Shown piece after piece: positions 1 to 8,089 of a stretch of 64,000 bases of DNA. The first letter of the stretch is position 1; each line of letters opens with the position of its first letter. The translations under genes were made by a program, and so were the position numbers. The notes under the pieces were generated by a model. That model saw only the letters and a list, made by a program, of their open reading frames with translations. It had not been told where the DNA came from and made no database searches. Origin of the DNA: Cytophagales bacterium (lineage in GTDB: Bacteria > Bacteroidota > Bacteroidia > Cytophagales > 172606-1); assembly GCA_030446715.1 (NCBI GenBank), contig JAUJMU010000002.1, positions 566,631 to 630,630 on the forward strand, given 5' to 3'.

Positions 1-5
1 ATAGT

Positions 6-1499
6 ATGAAACAAAAAACTGCCGCGGTTATCGGGGCGGGAATTGCCGGAATAGCTGTCGCCATCCGGTTAGCCCATAAAGGTTATCAGGTACAGGTATT
101 TGAAGCCAATGCGTATCCGGGTGGCAAGTTGTCGGAATTCGAGCTGGATGGCTACCGGTTCGATGCCGGCCCGTCGCTGTTTACGCTGCCCGACCAGGTG
201 GAGGAACTGTTCCGGCTCTGCGGCCAGAATCCGGCTGAGTACTTTCAATATATCAAACTGCCCGTGATCTGCGAATATTTCTACGAAGACGGCACCCGGC
301 TGACGGCCCATGCCGATCCGGCTGCCTTTGCGGAGGAAATTGCCCGTAAAACAACAGAGAAAAAGGAAACTGTGCTTTCCTTTCTCCGCGACAGCCACCA
401 GAAGTACGACCTGACGGCCAATCTGTTCCTGCACCGCTCCCTGCATAAGCCATCTACGTGGCTGAACACCGACGCTTTCCGGGGCTACCTGAACATCCGG
501 AAGCTGGACGTTTTCCGGTCCATGAACGAGGCAAACCAGAGCCGCTTCCGAGACCCGAAGGTGGTGCAGTTGTTTAACCGTTACGCCACTTACAACGGCT
601 CTGACCCCTACCAGTCACCGGCTACGCTAAACATCATACCCCATCTGGAGTACAACATCGGCGCTTTTTTCCCGAAGAATGGCATGTACGGCATTACTAC
701 AAGCCTTGTCTCCCTGGCCGAATCTCTGGGTGTGCAATTTCACTACAATATACCGGTGCGGGAAATTCTGGGTAATGGAAAAAAAGTGGGAGGAATAAAA
801 CTGGACCCTAATGCGGCGGCAAAACTGGGCGTGGATGGAGAGTTGCCATTTGAAGTGGTTTTCAGCAATATGGATGTGGTGAATACCTACCGACGGTTGC
901 TGCCCTGGCACCGCCAACCCGATTTTCTGCTCAATCAGCCAAAGTCGTCCTCGGCGCTGATCTTTTACTGGGGCATCCTAAAGGAGTTTCCGCAGCTGGA
1001 CCTGCATAATATTTTCTTCAGCGGCGATTACCGGAAAGAGTTTGACCACCTGTTCAACCAGAAAACCCTCACCGATGACCCGACGGTGTACCTCAACATC
1101 ACCAGCAAATACAAGCCTGGCGACGCCCCTCCCGGCTGCGAAAACTGGTTTGTGATGATCAATGCACCGAACAACTCCGGCCAGGACTGGGACCGGATGA
1201 TCAATCAGGCGCGCCAAAACATTATCTCCAAACTGAGCCGCCTGCTGGGCACCCCGATTGCGCCGCTGATCGCCTGCGAAGCCATCCTCGACCCGCGGAC
1301 CATCGAAAGCCGCACGTCTTCCTCGCAGGGGGCTTTGTACGGTAATGCCTCCAACAACCGGTACGCGGCATTTTTACGCCATTCCAATAAATCTTCCCGT
1401 CTGAAAGGATTGTACTTTGTAGGTGGAAGCGTGCACCCGGGCGGCGGCATTCCGCTGAGTCTGCTCTCGGCCAAGATTGCAACCGGAATGTTGGATTAA
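6..1499 (+). CDS. crtD: 1-hydroxycarotenoid 3,4-desaturase-like FAD oxidoreductase (CrtI/CrtD family)
   Basis: A 497-residue member of the phytoene desaturase family, which removes hydrogens from carotenoid chains with FAD at the cytoplasmic membrane. Seen directly: the N-terminal dinucleotide fold VIGAGIAGIAVAIRLA, an acidic residue ending the second strand (VFEAN), the PGGK loop, and near the C-terminus the family signature YFVGGSVHPGGGIPLSLLSAKI. Length is normal for CrtI/CrtD. The central segment (MNEANQSRFRDP, NRYATYNGSDPY) resembles Bacteroidota CrtD, which introduces the 3,4 double bond in the saproxanthin/myxol-type pathway; that is recalled family knowledge. Other carotenoid genes may lie to the left, outside the window. 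A strong bidirectional hairpin follows about 100 bp after the stop. Confidence 0.85.
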   Translation: MKQKTAAVIGAGIAGIAVAIRLAHKGYQVQVFEANAYPGGKLSEFELDGYRFDAGPSLFTLPDQVEELFRLCGQNPAEYFQYIKLPVICEYFYEDGTRLTAHADPAAFAEEIARKTTEKKETVLSFLRDSHQKYDLTANLFLHRSLHKPSTWLNTDAFRGYLNIRKLDVFRSMNEANQSRFRDPKVVQLFNRYATYNGSDPYQSPATLNIIPHLEYNIGAFFPKNGMYGITTSLVSLAESLGVQFHYNIPVREILGNGKKVGGIKLDPNAAAKLGVDGELPFEVVFSNMDVVNTYRRLLPWHRQPDFLLNQPKSSSALIFYWGILKEFPQLDLHNIFFSGDYRKEFDHLFNQKTLTDDPTVYLNITSKYKPGDAPPGCENWFVMINAPNNSGQDWDRMINQARQNIISKLSRLLGTPIAPLIACEAILDPRTIESRTSSSQGALYGNASNNRYAAFLRHSNKSSRLKGLYFVGGSVHPGGGIPLSLLSAKIATGMLD

Positions 1500-1596
1500 T
1501 TGGGGTTGGAGATTTTTGGAGTCTGGTTGTTTGGGAGGTCTGCCTGTAGAGTAGCTGCTTTTGGTCGGAGCTGAACCTTGATCCTATAAAAAGAAG

Positions 1597-1635
1597 CGGG
1601 CTGCAAGTGATAGAAATGCAGCCCGCGTGTTTTTA
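1597..1635. terminator. Bidirectional intrinsic terminator
   Basis: Nine-base-pair GC-rich stem, CGGGCTGCA (1597-1605) with TGCAGCCCG (1617-1625), and an 11-nt loop. It has a T-rich run on the plus side (GTTTTTAT) and, read on the minus strand, CTTTTTAT. It can stop crtD from the left. For the minus-strand gene on the right it is a second stop signal. Confidence 0.7.
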
Positions 1636-1722
1636 TATGATAAATTTTTGTCGGAGCTGAACCCATTCTTCAAGCGGGCTCTGTGATCGGCTCCTCTCCT
1701 GTGACCGGATCAATCTAACGGA

Positions 1723-1760
1723 GGGCTGAAAGTGATAGACTTGCAGCCCGCTTCTTTTTA
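1723..1760 (+). terminator. Degenerate second copy of the terminator hairpin
   Basis: GGGCTG (1723-1728) pairs with CAGCCC (1744-1749), followed by CTTCTTTTTAT on the plus strand. It shares sequence with the hairpin at 1597-1625 in inverted orientation and looks like its rearranged copy. The stem is weaker and the T-run is only on the plus side. Confidence 0.45.
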
Positions 1761-1773
1761 TAGGATCAATCTG

Positions 1774-2085
1774 TTACATCGGAGCCCATTCTTCAATTGG
1801 CTCTGTGATCGGCTCCTCTCCTGTGACCGGATCTAACGGAGCAGGAGGAGGAGGGGGCGGCGGAGTTGCCGGGTTACAGGAGCCGACAAAATCGCCATGG
1901 GCCAAGTGCGCATCTAAAGCATTTATTGAAACTGTAATGGAATGCGCATTGGCCGGGTTGCCGGGCGGAATGTGGCAAATGGTGATCTTTTGATTCCGGT
2001 GATTGTTGGCCGGGGCTGAACTGGTAAGGGGCACAATAGCCACCATGGCCAAGGCTGCCGCACTCATTTGGGTCAAAATTCTCAT
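1774..2085 (-). CDS. Small secreted protein with CHIPPGNPxNxHxIxV motif
   Basis: 103 residues. A signal peptide covers about residues 1-25 (basic start, hydrophobic AAALAMVAIVPL, small residues). It is followed by ITICHIPPGNP and a segment ending DAHLAHGD (residues about 33-66), then CNPATP, a run of eight prolines and an acidic tail. The CHIPPGNP...HLAHGD unit recurs in secreted proteins of Bacteroidota and other phyla, often next to Pro-rich linkers; its function is not known to me. The two Cys and three His suggest a disulfide or metal site, which is inference. It stands alone, and part of its 3' end is copied just downstream. The -strand start is ATG with a basic signal-peptide n-region. 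Confidence 0.7.
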   Translation of the reverse strand: MRILTQMSAAALAMVAIVPLTSSAPANNHRNQKITICHIPPGNPANAHSITVSINALDAHLAHGDFVGSCNPATPPPPPPPAPLDPVTGEEPITEPIEEWAPM

Positions 2086-2277
2086 AAGGGGTGAAGATTT
2101 GGTAAAAGTTAAACTTCACAGCTTAATGGTTTGCCCGGAACCTAAAGTAAGCCCTCAGGTAAGGATTACGGCACAGTTGAGCCGCTAACCACCAGCCGAT
2201 ACACCGTATCCATATTATCTTCCCCTATGAGGCAAAAAGACAATGTAACTTTTGATCCAGAAAATTAATTTCGTTCT

Positions 2278-2312
2278 AACTAATAAATTAGTTGCAAAAC
2301 TAAAACCTTAGT
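2278..2312. promoter_or_regulatory. Paired dyad operators upstream of blaI-type repressor
   Basis: Two dyads: AACTAAT-AA-ATTAGTT (2278-2293, perfect 7-bp arms) and ACTAA-AACC-TTAGT (2299-2312). Their centres lie 20 bp apart, about two helical turns, and 45-80 bp before the repressor start. BlaI/MecI repressors bind short dyads over their own promoters as dimers; assigning these sites to this BlaI is inference from position and symmetry. Confidence 0.6.
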
Positions 2313-2356
2313 ATTACCTTGGCGTACATATAATCCCTACCGCAACTGAACCTTTT

Positions 2357-2728
2357 ATGCAGGAACTCACCAAAGCTGAAGAGCAGATCATGCACATCCT
2401 ATGGAAAATCCGGAAAGGATTCGTGAAGGATGTACTTGAACAGATACCAGATCCCAAACCAGCTTACAATACAGTATCCACAATTGTGCGTATTCTGGAA
2501 ACGAAAGGGTTTGTGGGCCATACTGCCTACGGCAAAACCCACGAGTATTACCCGCTGGTGGCCCGTCCCGATTACACAAAGTTCTACTTCCGGAACTTTC
2601 TGAAGGGATACTTCGGTGGCTCGTTTGCCGGACTGGTTTCTTTCTTTGCCAAAGAGGAGAATCTGAATCTGGAAGAATTGGAGGAACTACTGAAAGAACT
2701 CAAAAAAGACCAACCCGATGAAGAGTGA
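2357..2728 (+). CDS. BlaI/MecI/CopY family transcriptional repressor
   Basis: 123 residues, the usual length. The N-terminal winged helix is clear: LTKAEEQIMHILW, then VKDVLEQIP, the recognition-helix region YNTVSTIVRILETKGFV and the wing YGKTHEYYPLV. A C-terminal acidic amphipathic helix (LNLEELEELLKELKK) would dimerise. In this family, activation of an M56 membrane sensor leads to cleavage or release of the repressor. The stop codon overlaps the start of the next gene (11-bp overlap), so repressor and sensor form one operon. Two dyads upstream (2278-2312) are likely self-operators. What signal it answers in Bacteroidota is unknown; beta-lactam sensing is not implied. Confidence 0.9.
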   Translation: MQELTKAEEQIMHILWKIRKGFVKDVLEQIPDPKPAYNTVSTIVRILETKGFVGHTAYGKTHEYYPLVARPDYTKFYFRNFLKGYFGGSFAGLVSFFAKEENLNLEELEELLKELKKDQPDEE

Positions 2729-4190
2729 TTTTCTCCTGTACCTGCTCCAGGCCAGCGGGTGCATGGCAGTGCTCTACCTGCTTTACCGGCTGCTGCTGCA
2801 CCGGGAGACCTTCTTCAGCTTTAACCGCTGGTACATTCTGGGCGGGCTGGGGCTGTCGCTCCTCTTGCCGCTGATCGAGCTGCCGGATTCGCCGACACCG
2901 CTGTATGTAATGCCAGCCATTCACTTAGACCCCATTGCAGCGGTCGGTGGTGAGACTCAAAAGAGCTTCGACTGGAAAGGTTTGCTGGTGGAATTGTACG
3001 AGGTGGGAGTGTTTATTTTCGCAGCCCGGCTGCTGTACCGGCTGTACCACATCCGGAATCTGGCCCGGCAACTACCCGGCGAGACCCGTAAAGATTACGT
3101 GCTGCTGCGGACCGGCGGCAGTCTGCCCACGTTTTCTTTCCTGAAGTGGCTTTTCTGGGACGAAACCAGCCAATTAACTGAATATGAGCAGAATCAGATA
3201 TTGCGGCACGAAGAAGCCCATATCCGGCAGCGGCATTCAGTTGATGTGCTCCTGCTCGAAATCACCGGGGCAATTTTCTGGTTCAATCCTTTTATTTACC
3301 TGTTCAGCCGGGAAATAAAAGCCGTTCACGAATACTTGGCTGACCGGGAGGCGGTACAGCATGAAGCCTTAGCGGCCTATGCCCGCCTGATGTCAAACCA
3401 GATACTGCAAAAGTACAATCTTAGTTTAGCTCAGCCTTTCAACCAATTTCAAATCAAAAACCGACTATCCATGCTAGGATTATCCCAAACCACCCGTCCG
3501 GCGCTGTGGAAAGTCCTGGAGCCCAAAGGTTTGGGTACAGAAGCAGGCAAAGAGGGCACCGGTGTTGTTGGTACAGTATCTTTTCCGAAGACGGAAGCAG
3601 AAAACCACTCCCCGGGGCTATTGTAGTGGTGGAAGGAACCACCATCGGAGCCACTGCGGATGAAAACGGATCTTTCCGCCTCAATCAAGTACCCGCCGAC
3701 AGCACATTGGCTTTCTCTCACGTAGGATTCGCTACCCGGCTGATCCCGGTTGATCCAGCCGGAAAGGCTCTGACCGGCCTTGTAGCCCACGATGTGCAGC
3801 TTACTCCGGCCATTACTGCACTTTCACGCGAGGGAAAGGAAGCCGGCACTCTCTGCTGCTCCGCCTGCTTCCGAGAGCCCGGTTTTCATGGTCGTAGAAA
3901 AGATGCCTGAGTATAAAGGTGGAATTGAAGCTTTAGTCAGTTACTTTAACCAAAAGCTTTTGTATCCGAAAGAAGCCCGTGAAAAAAGTTAACCGGTACT
4001 GTTTTCGTCAGTTTTATTGTAAATGCGGATGGAACTGTATCCAATGCGCAGGTATTGAAGGGAATCGGCAGCGGCTGCGACGAAGAGGCACTGCGCGTTG
4101 TGCCAGAACATGCCTGACTGGACACCCGGAATGCAAAGCGGACGGCCTGTATCTGTACGCTATTCGCTGCCCGTTAAGTTTGCCTTATAA
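2718..4190 (+). pseudogene. Broken M56 (BlaR1-like) peptidase with carboxypeptidase-regulatory and TonB C-terminal domains
   Basis: The first about 265 codons are intact and closely match the next gene: N-terminal membrane helices, zinc motif HEEAH, and HEYLADREAV. After ALWKV the reading frame fails. A carboxypeptidase-regulatory-like segment (KPLPGAIVVVEGTT...GSFRL) continues in another frame from about 3580. A TonB C-terminal start (VEKMPEYKGG) is in a third frame from about 3820. An A-run near 3979-3985 appears to have lost a base, after which TVFVSFIVNADGTV reads on. A last shift near 4100 leads to MPDWTPGMQSG and the natural stop at 4190. Four disruptions in one gene amid clean neighbours argue for real decay, though the 302-residue N-terminal product could still be made. 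The membrane helix after the peptidase domain also seems lost. Confidence 0.85.
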
Positions 4191-4194
4191 GCAT

Positions 4195-4347
4195 TAGACC
4201 TGCGGCGAAATAAGTCGCTGATAATCAACGAAATAAATTAATAAAATTTTACTCAAAAACGTAGTTTCCAGCACTATTCCTAATAAAACTGCAACTGCAT
4301 TTATTGTAACTTGTTGTTTTACAGTACTTTATTTCGCCGCAGGTCTA
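4195..4347. mobile_element. MITE-like element with 19-bp terminal inverted repeats
   Basis: TAGACCTGCGGCGAAATAA at 4195-4213 is repeated as its exact reverse complement at 4329-4347. The 115-bp interior is AT-rich, unlike the flanking genes, and has no ORF. If the outer TA on each side is counted as a target duplication, the element is about 149 bp with a TA duplication, as left by IS630/Tc1-mariner-type elements. It lies exactly between the broken and intact M56 genes. A long-range hairpin that is not mobile is the alternative. Confidence 0.55.
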
Positions 4348-4371
4348 TTCATTTCCCTAAACCAGTTTCAC

Positions 4372-5943
4372 ATGCAGACCTCTTTCATTCTCTACCTGCT
4401 TCAGGCCAGCGGGTGCATGGCCGTACTCTACCTGCTCTACCGGCTGCTGCTGCACCGGGAAACCTTCTTCACCTTTAACCGCTGGTACATTCTGGGCTGT
4501 GTGGGTCTTTCAGCCGTGCTTCCCCTGATCGAATTGCCGGCCAGCCCGACACCCCTGTACGTGATGCCGTCTATTGAACTTCAGGCTGTGCGGGTGGTAC
4601 CCTCAGGTCCTGCCGAAAGGAGTTTTGACTGGCCCGGACTGCTGCTGGAGTTGTACGAAGTGGGCGTATTCATTTTTGCCGCCCGGCTGCTGTACCGGGT
4701 TTACCACCTGCGCGAGTTGACCCGGCAACTACCCCGTGAGGCCGGAAAAGATTTTGTCCTGTTCCGGACAGGCGGCAGTTTGCCTACTTTCTCCTTCTTC
4801 AACTGGCTGTTCTGGGATGATTCCCAAACATTAACTGAAGCGGAAGAAAGGCAGATCCGGCGGCACGAAGAAGCCCATATCCGGCAGCGTCACTCAGTTG
4901 ACGTACTGCTGATAGAAGTGTTTACGGTCTTCTTCTGGTTCAATCCATTCTCCTATCTGTTCGGCCGGGAGTTGCGGACAGTACACGAGTATCTGGCCGA
5001 CCGGGAAGCAGTACGCGAAGATACTACGGCCTCCTATGCTCATCTGATGGCGACCCGTGTATTGCAGAAATACACCCTTTCGCTAACCCAGCCTTTCAAT
5101 CAGTTTCAAATCAAAAACCGAATATTTATGCTACGACTATCCCAAACCACCCGTCCGGCGCTGTGGAAAACTGCGCTGAGTATCAGTCTTGTTATGCTTT
5201 TGTCCGTTGTGTATGCCTGCCGGAGTTCAGAAACTATTGTTCCTGCTGCTCCCGAAGATCCGCGGTTGCTGGTAACCCAACTGATTGGGTATCTGGATAA
5301 GTATCCAAGCTTAAGTACAGACTTGGACATTTTTCCGAAGGCAAATGCCCAAGGCCCCCAAGGTTCAGGATTCAAATCAGATAATATTTCCATACAATCC
5401 GAATTGCCATACGAAACAATAGCAAGGGTAAGTGGTGTGGACAATCCGGCTGATCAGAAGAAAATAGAACAACTAATTGGAAAATTCTCAAGTACGGCAT
5501 CAACCGAACAAATGTCTGCCCAAGATAAACTTCTGTTTAACCGGCTCAATGTCAAATCAATTAACGTTCATAAAGATGAAGATCACACCTTAGTGAATGC
5601 TGATGGTGCCCAATCTCCTTCCGGAAACCAGATCTTCGCAGTCGTGGAGAAGATGCCTGATTACGTAGGGGGCTTTCAGGAACTGGGAAATTTCCTGGGT
5701 CAAAATATAAAGTATCCGGCGGAGGCCCGGGAAAAAAAGGCGCAGGGAACTGTATTTGTAGAGTTTGTGGTGCAGGCCGACGGCACCATTGACATGGCTA
5801 AGGTTCTCAAAGGGCCGGGTTTGGGTATGGATGAGGAAGCGCTGAGGGTAGTAAAATCCATGCCCAAATGGACGCCCGGCATGCAATCCGGAAAAGCGGT
5901 AGCCGTCCGGTACGTGCTGCCCATTAAATTTGCGCTGAATTAA
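4372..5943 (+). CDS. M56 family metallopeptidase with C-terminal TonB domain
   Basis: 523 residues. N-terminal membrane helices (about 5-25, 38-55, 88-110), then zinc site HEEAH at residues 165-169 with downstream EYLADRE. A further membrane helix follows (SISLVMLLSVVYAC, around 270-285). A periplasmic linker of about 130 residues leads to a TonB C-terminal domain from about residue 420 (VVEKMPDYVGGF, then GTVFVEFVVQADGTI and MPKWTPGMQSG). It is a paralog of the broken gene just upstream and probably supplies the working partner for the BlaI repressor at 2357; the MITE-like element lies just before its start. In Bacteroidota such fusions are common; whether the TonB domain energises a receptor or acts as a binding module is not known. 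Confidence 0.88.
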   Translation: MQTSFILYLLQASGCMAVLYLLYRLLLHRETFFTFNRWYILGCVGLSAVLPLIELPASPTPLYVMPSIELQAVRVVPSGPAERSFDWPGLLLELYEVGVFIFAARLLYRVYHLRELTRQLPREAGKDFVLFRTGGSLPTFSFFNWLFWDDSQTLTEAEERQIRRHEEAHIRQRHSVDVLLIEVFTVFFWFNPFSYLFGRELRTVHEYLADREAVREDTTASYAHLMATRVLQKYTLSLTQPFNQFQIKNRIFMLRLSQTTRPALWKTALSISLVMLLSVVYACRSSETIVPAAPEDPRLLVTQLIGYLDKYPSLSTDLDIFPKANAQGPQGSGFKSDNISIQSELPYETIARVSGVDNPADQKKIEQLIGKFSSTASTEQMSAQDKLLFNRLNVKSINVHKDEDHTLVNADGAQSPSGNQIFAVVEKMPDYVGGFQELGNFLGQNIKYPAEAREKKAQGTVFVEFVVQADGTIDMAKVLKGPGLGMDEEALRVVKSMPKWTPGMQSGKAVAVRYVLPIKFALN

Positions 5944-5981
5944 TACTCACACCCCGCTTAATATTTGTACTGTATGAAACC

Positions 5982-6020
5982 AAAACCCGCAAGGTCCCCA
6001 AAACGTTGCGGGTTTTCCTT
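5982..6020. terminator. Bidirectional intrinsic terminator
   Basis: An 11-bp stem, AAAACCCGCAA (5982-5992) with TTGCGGGTTTT (6006-6016). The tails are U-rich in both directions. It separates the convergent M56 and aminotransferase genes. Confidence 0.85.
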
Positions 6021-6021
6021 C

Positions 6022-7203
6022 CTACCCCTCGATACTCCCCAATATCACCGCACACGCCTCCCGGATCTCTTCTTCCGTGATGGTCAGCGGCGGGGCAATG
6101 CGCATGGAATCATTGCAGTACAGAAACCAGTCGGTAATCACGCCCCTTTCAATGGCCCGGTCGATTACGGGCTTGAGCACCTCAAATGAGTCAAACTGCA
6201 CGGCCATCATCAGGCCCTTGCTGCGGATACCGCGGATGGCCGGATGCACCAGCAACTGCCGGAACAGGGCTTCCTTGGCCGGCACACCTTCCGCTAACTT
6301 CTCCTCCTGAATGGCCTCCAGCGTAGCCAGCGAGGCCGCGCAACTGACCGGGTGGCCGCCAAAGGTGGTGATGTGCCCCAGAATGGGATCTTCCTGAAAG
6401 GCAGACATGACTGTCTTTGCCGCAATAAACGCCCCGATGGGCATACCGCCGCCCATGCCTTTGGCGCAGATGACCACGTCGGGCACAATGCCGGAATGTT
6501 CAAACGCCCACATCCGGCCGGTGCGGCCAAACCCGGCCTGAATTTCGTCCATCATCAGCAAAGCGCTGGTCTCGGTGCAGCGCTGGCGCAGTTGCAGCAT
6601 CCAGGTGGTGTCGGGTACGCGTACCCCCGCTTCGCCCTGCACCGACTCTACCAGCACTGCCGCCGTCTGGTGGTTGATCTTTTCCAGTTCTCCGGGCTGA
6701 TTGTACCCAATGTGCCGGATGCCGGGCAGCAGCGGCCGGTAAGCCCGCTTGAAAGTTTCGCTGCCGCTGACCGACAGTGATCCGTGCGTGGAGCCGTGGT
6801 AGGCGTTGTAGCAGGAAATCAGTTCACGGCGGCCCGTAAACCGCTTTGCCAGTTTCAGGGCACCTTCAACCGCTTCGCTGCCCGAATTGGTAAAGTATAC
6901 GTTGTCCAGCGGCTCCGGCAGCGTATCCACCAACCCCTTTGCCAGCATCGTCTGCGGGGCCTGCACGTACTCGCCGTACACCATCAGGTGCAGGTATTTG
7001 TCCAGTTGCTCACTGATCGCCTTCAGCACCTTCGGGTGCCGGTGCCCCACGTTGCTCACGCCGATGCCGGAAATCAGGTCGAGGTAACGCTTCCCGCCCG
7101 GCCCGTACAGGTAAACGCCTTCGGCCCGTTCGATTTCGATCAGCAGCGGGAAAGCGGTGGTCTGGGCGAGGTGCGACAGGAAAAGCTGGCGGTGAGAAAG
7201 CAT
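6022..7203 (-). CDS. Class III PLP-dependent aminotransferase (acetylornithine/ornithine-type)
   Basis: 393 residues from the ATG at 7203. An upstream TTG at 7239 is open but lies on top of a promoter-like TAACTTTG (7227-7234), so I prefer the inner start. Visible motifs: NSGSEAVEGALKLAK (phosphate-binding turn), DEIQAGFGRTG, and the PLP lysine in CAKGMGGGMPIG (about K248). The fold-type I class III family covers acetylornithine, ornithine, 4-aminobutyrate and similar omega-amino donors; this one lacks arginine-biosynthesis neighbours, so the substrate cannot be fixed. A small secreted protein lies about 115 bp upstream on the same strand. Confidence 0.85.
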   Translation of the reverse strand: MLSHRQLFLSHLAQTTAFPLLIEIERAEGVYLYGPGGKRYLDLISGIGVSNVGHRHPKVLKAISEQLDKYLHLMVYGEYVQAPQTMLAKGLVDTLPEPLDNVYFTNSGSEAVEGALKLAKRFTGRRELISCYNAYHGSTHGSLSVSGSETFKRAYRPLLPGIRHIGYNQPGELEKINHQTAAVLVESVQGEAGVRVPDTTWMLQLRQRCTETSALLMMDEIQAGFGRTGRMWAFEHSGIVPDVVICAKGMGGGMPIGAFIAAKTVMSAFQEDPILGHITTFGGHPVSCAASLATLEAIQEEKLAEGVPAKEALFRQLLVHPAIRGIRSKGLMMAVQFDSFEVLKPVIDRAIERGVITDWFLYCNDSMRIAPPLTITEEEIREACAVILGSIEG

Positions 7204-7226
7204 ATACGCAACACGTTGATCGGCCG

Positions 7227-7234
7227 CAAAGTTA
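7227..7234 (-). promoter_or_regulatory. Bacteroidota -7 promoter element
   Basis: On the minus strand this reads TAACTTTG, an exact match to the Bacteroidota sigma consensus TAnnTTTG, about 24 bp before the preferred aminotransferase start at 7203. No good -33 TTTG was recognised. Confidence 0.5.
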
Positions 7235-7317
7235 ACCAATTCCGGGGCGGTCCGCTGACCCGTCAGTTGATCTGATCAGCCCCTGATCCTGCATCTTTGC
7301 GGTTCATCACCTTTGCC

Positions 7318-7881
7318 TCAGTTTCCAACTGCCCCGGCCACCAGCCCGCGAAGCAGCGCCTGACCGCGGGAGGCAGTTTCTTTCGAGGTAAAAAGAATCC
7401 GCAGGGTACTGACCGTATCGCTTTCCTTGTTGATTACGTCCCGGCGGCTGATCAGGGATTTTCCGTCCCGGGCCGAAAGGTGAACTTCAAACCACGAAGG
7501 TTGCCCTTCGAGCAGCTTTGCCCTGCCGTAGTTGTAAGTTCGCCGGGCCAGCACAATCTTTGACGGGTCCGCGTTAAGGAGATTCAATGCGTACACAAAC
7601 TGGCTGTTGAGCACAAAGGCCTCGCAGAAAGATTCGGTATGGTTGGCGTAGATCACCGTGAGAGAGTCGCCGCTTACCTTCAGGCTGTTGGTAAATACAT
7701 CTTCCACGCGGCAATCTTTTCCTTTGGCGGGTTCGAACTTTTCAACGGCTACGTACACTTCGCCATGTTTCCGGACCAGTTCTTCCAGTTCGCGGCGCGG
7801 GTCGGGTTTGGGTTGACCAGGAGCAGGGGAAAACACGGCGGCGCAAAGAAGGATCAGGTAAAAAAACAGGGTTTGCTTCAT
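7318..7881 (-). CDS. Hypothetical secreted protein
   Basis: 187 residues with an N-terminal signal peptide (MKQTLFFYLILLCAAVFS, cleavage after about residue 22, no lipobox). The mature part is soluble, mixed charge, with one conserved-looking basic/acidic core (VEDVFTNSLKVSGDSLTVIYAN). I do not recognise the family. It is probably co-transcribed with the aminotransferase on its 3' side (gap of roughly 115 bp). Confidence 0.65.
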   Translation of the reverse strand: MKQTLFFYLILLCAAVFSPAPGQPKPDPRRELEELVRKHGEVYVAVEKFEPAKGKDCRVEDVFTNSLKVSGDSLTVIYANHTESFCEAFVLNSQFVYALNLLNADPSKIVLARRTYNYGRAKLLEGQPSWFEVHLSARDGKSLISRRDVINKESDTVSTLRILFTSKETASRGQALLRGLVAGAVGN

Positions 7882-8089
7882 GAAAAAGAAACCTGAATGC
7901 AGTCCGAAAAAATTCCCCCGGGAAATGACAGTGAGGAAGAAGAACGGAACTCAGTCTATCAAGTCTTAAAATTCGGACCAAAACGGGACGGATTTTATTT
8001 AAAGATTATTTTATAAACTTCTTTGATTCAATAGATTATACAGACAAGCAATCTGAACTTACGGCTACCGGCAGGCGTTGTGAAAGGGT

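Larger units (their letters stand above)
1580..1832. repeat. Rearranged duplication of a gene tail and its terminator
   Basis: Three related repeats are packed here. (1) A perfect 28-bp inverted repeat, 1580-1607 against 1740-1767. (2) A perfect 34-bp direct repeat, 1677-1710 against 1799-1832; the second copy is the 3' end of the small secreted-protein gene, so the first is a detached copy of that gene's tail. (3) A 13-bp direct repeat, TCGGAGCTGAACC, at 1565-1577 and 1651-1663. The simplest reading is a partial tandem duplication plus inversion involving the terminator hairpin. Confidence 0.85.

Noticed and set aside
1500-1541. TGG-rich stretch after crtD as another heptad array
   Set aside because: TGG spacing is irregular (6, 10, 8, 6), so the 7-bp phase is not supported.
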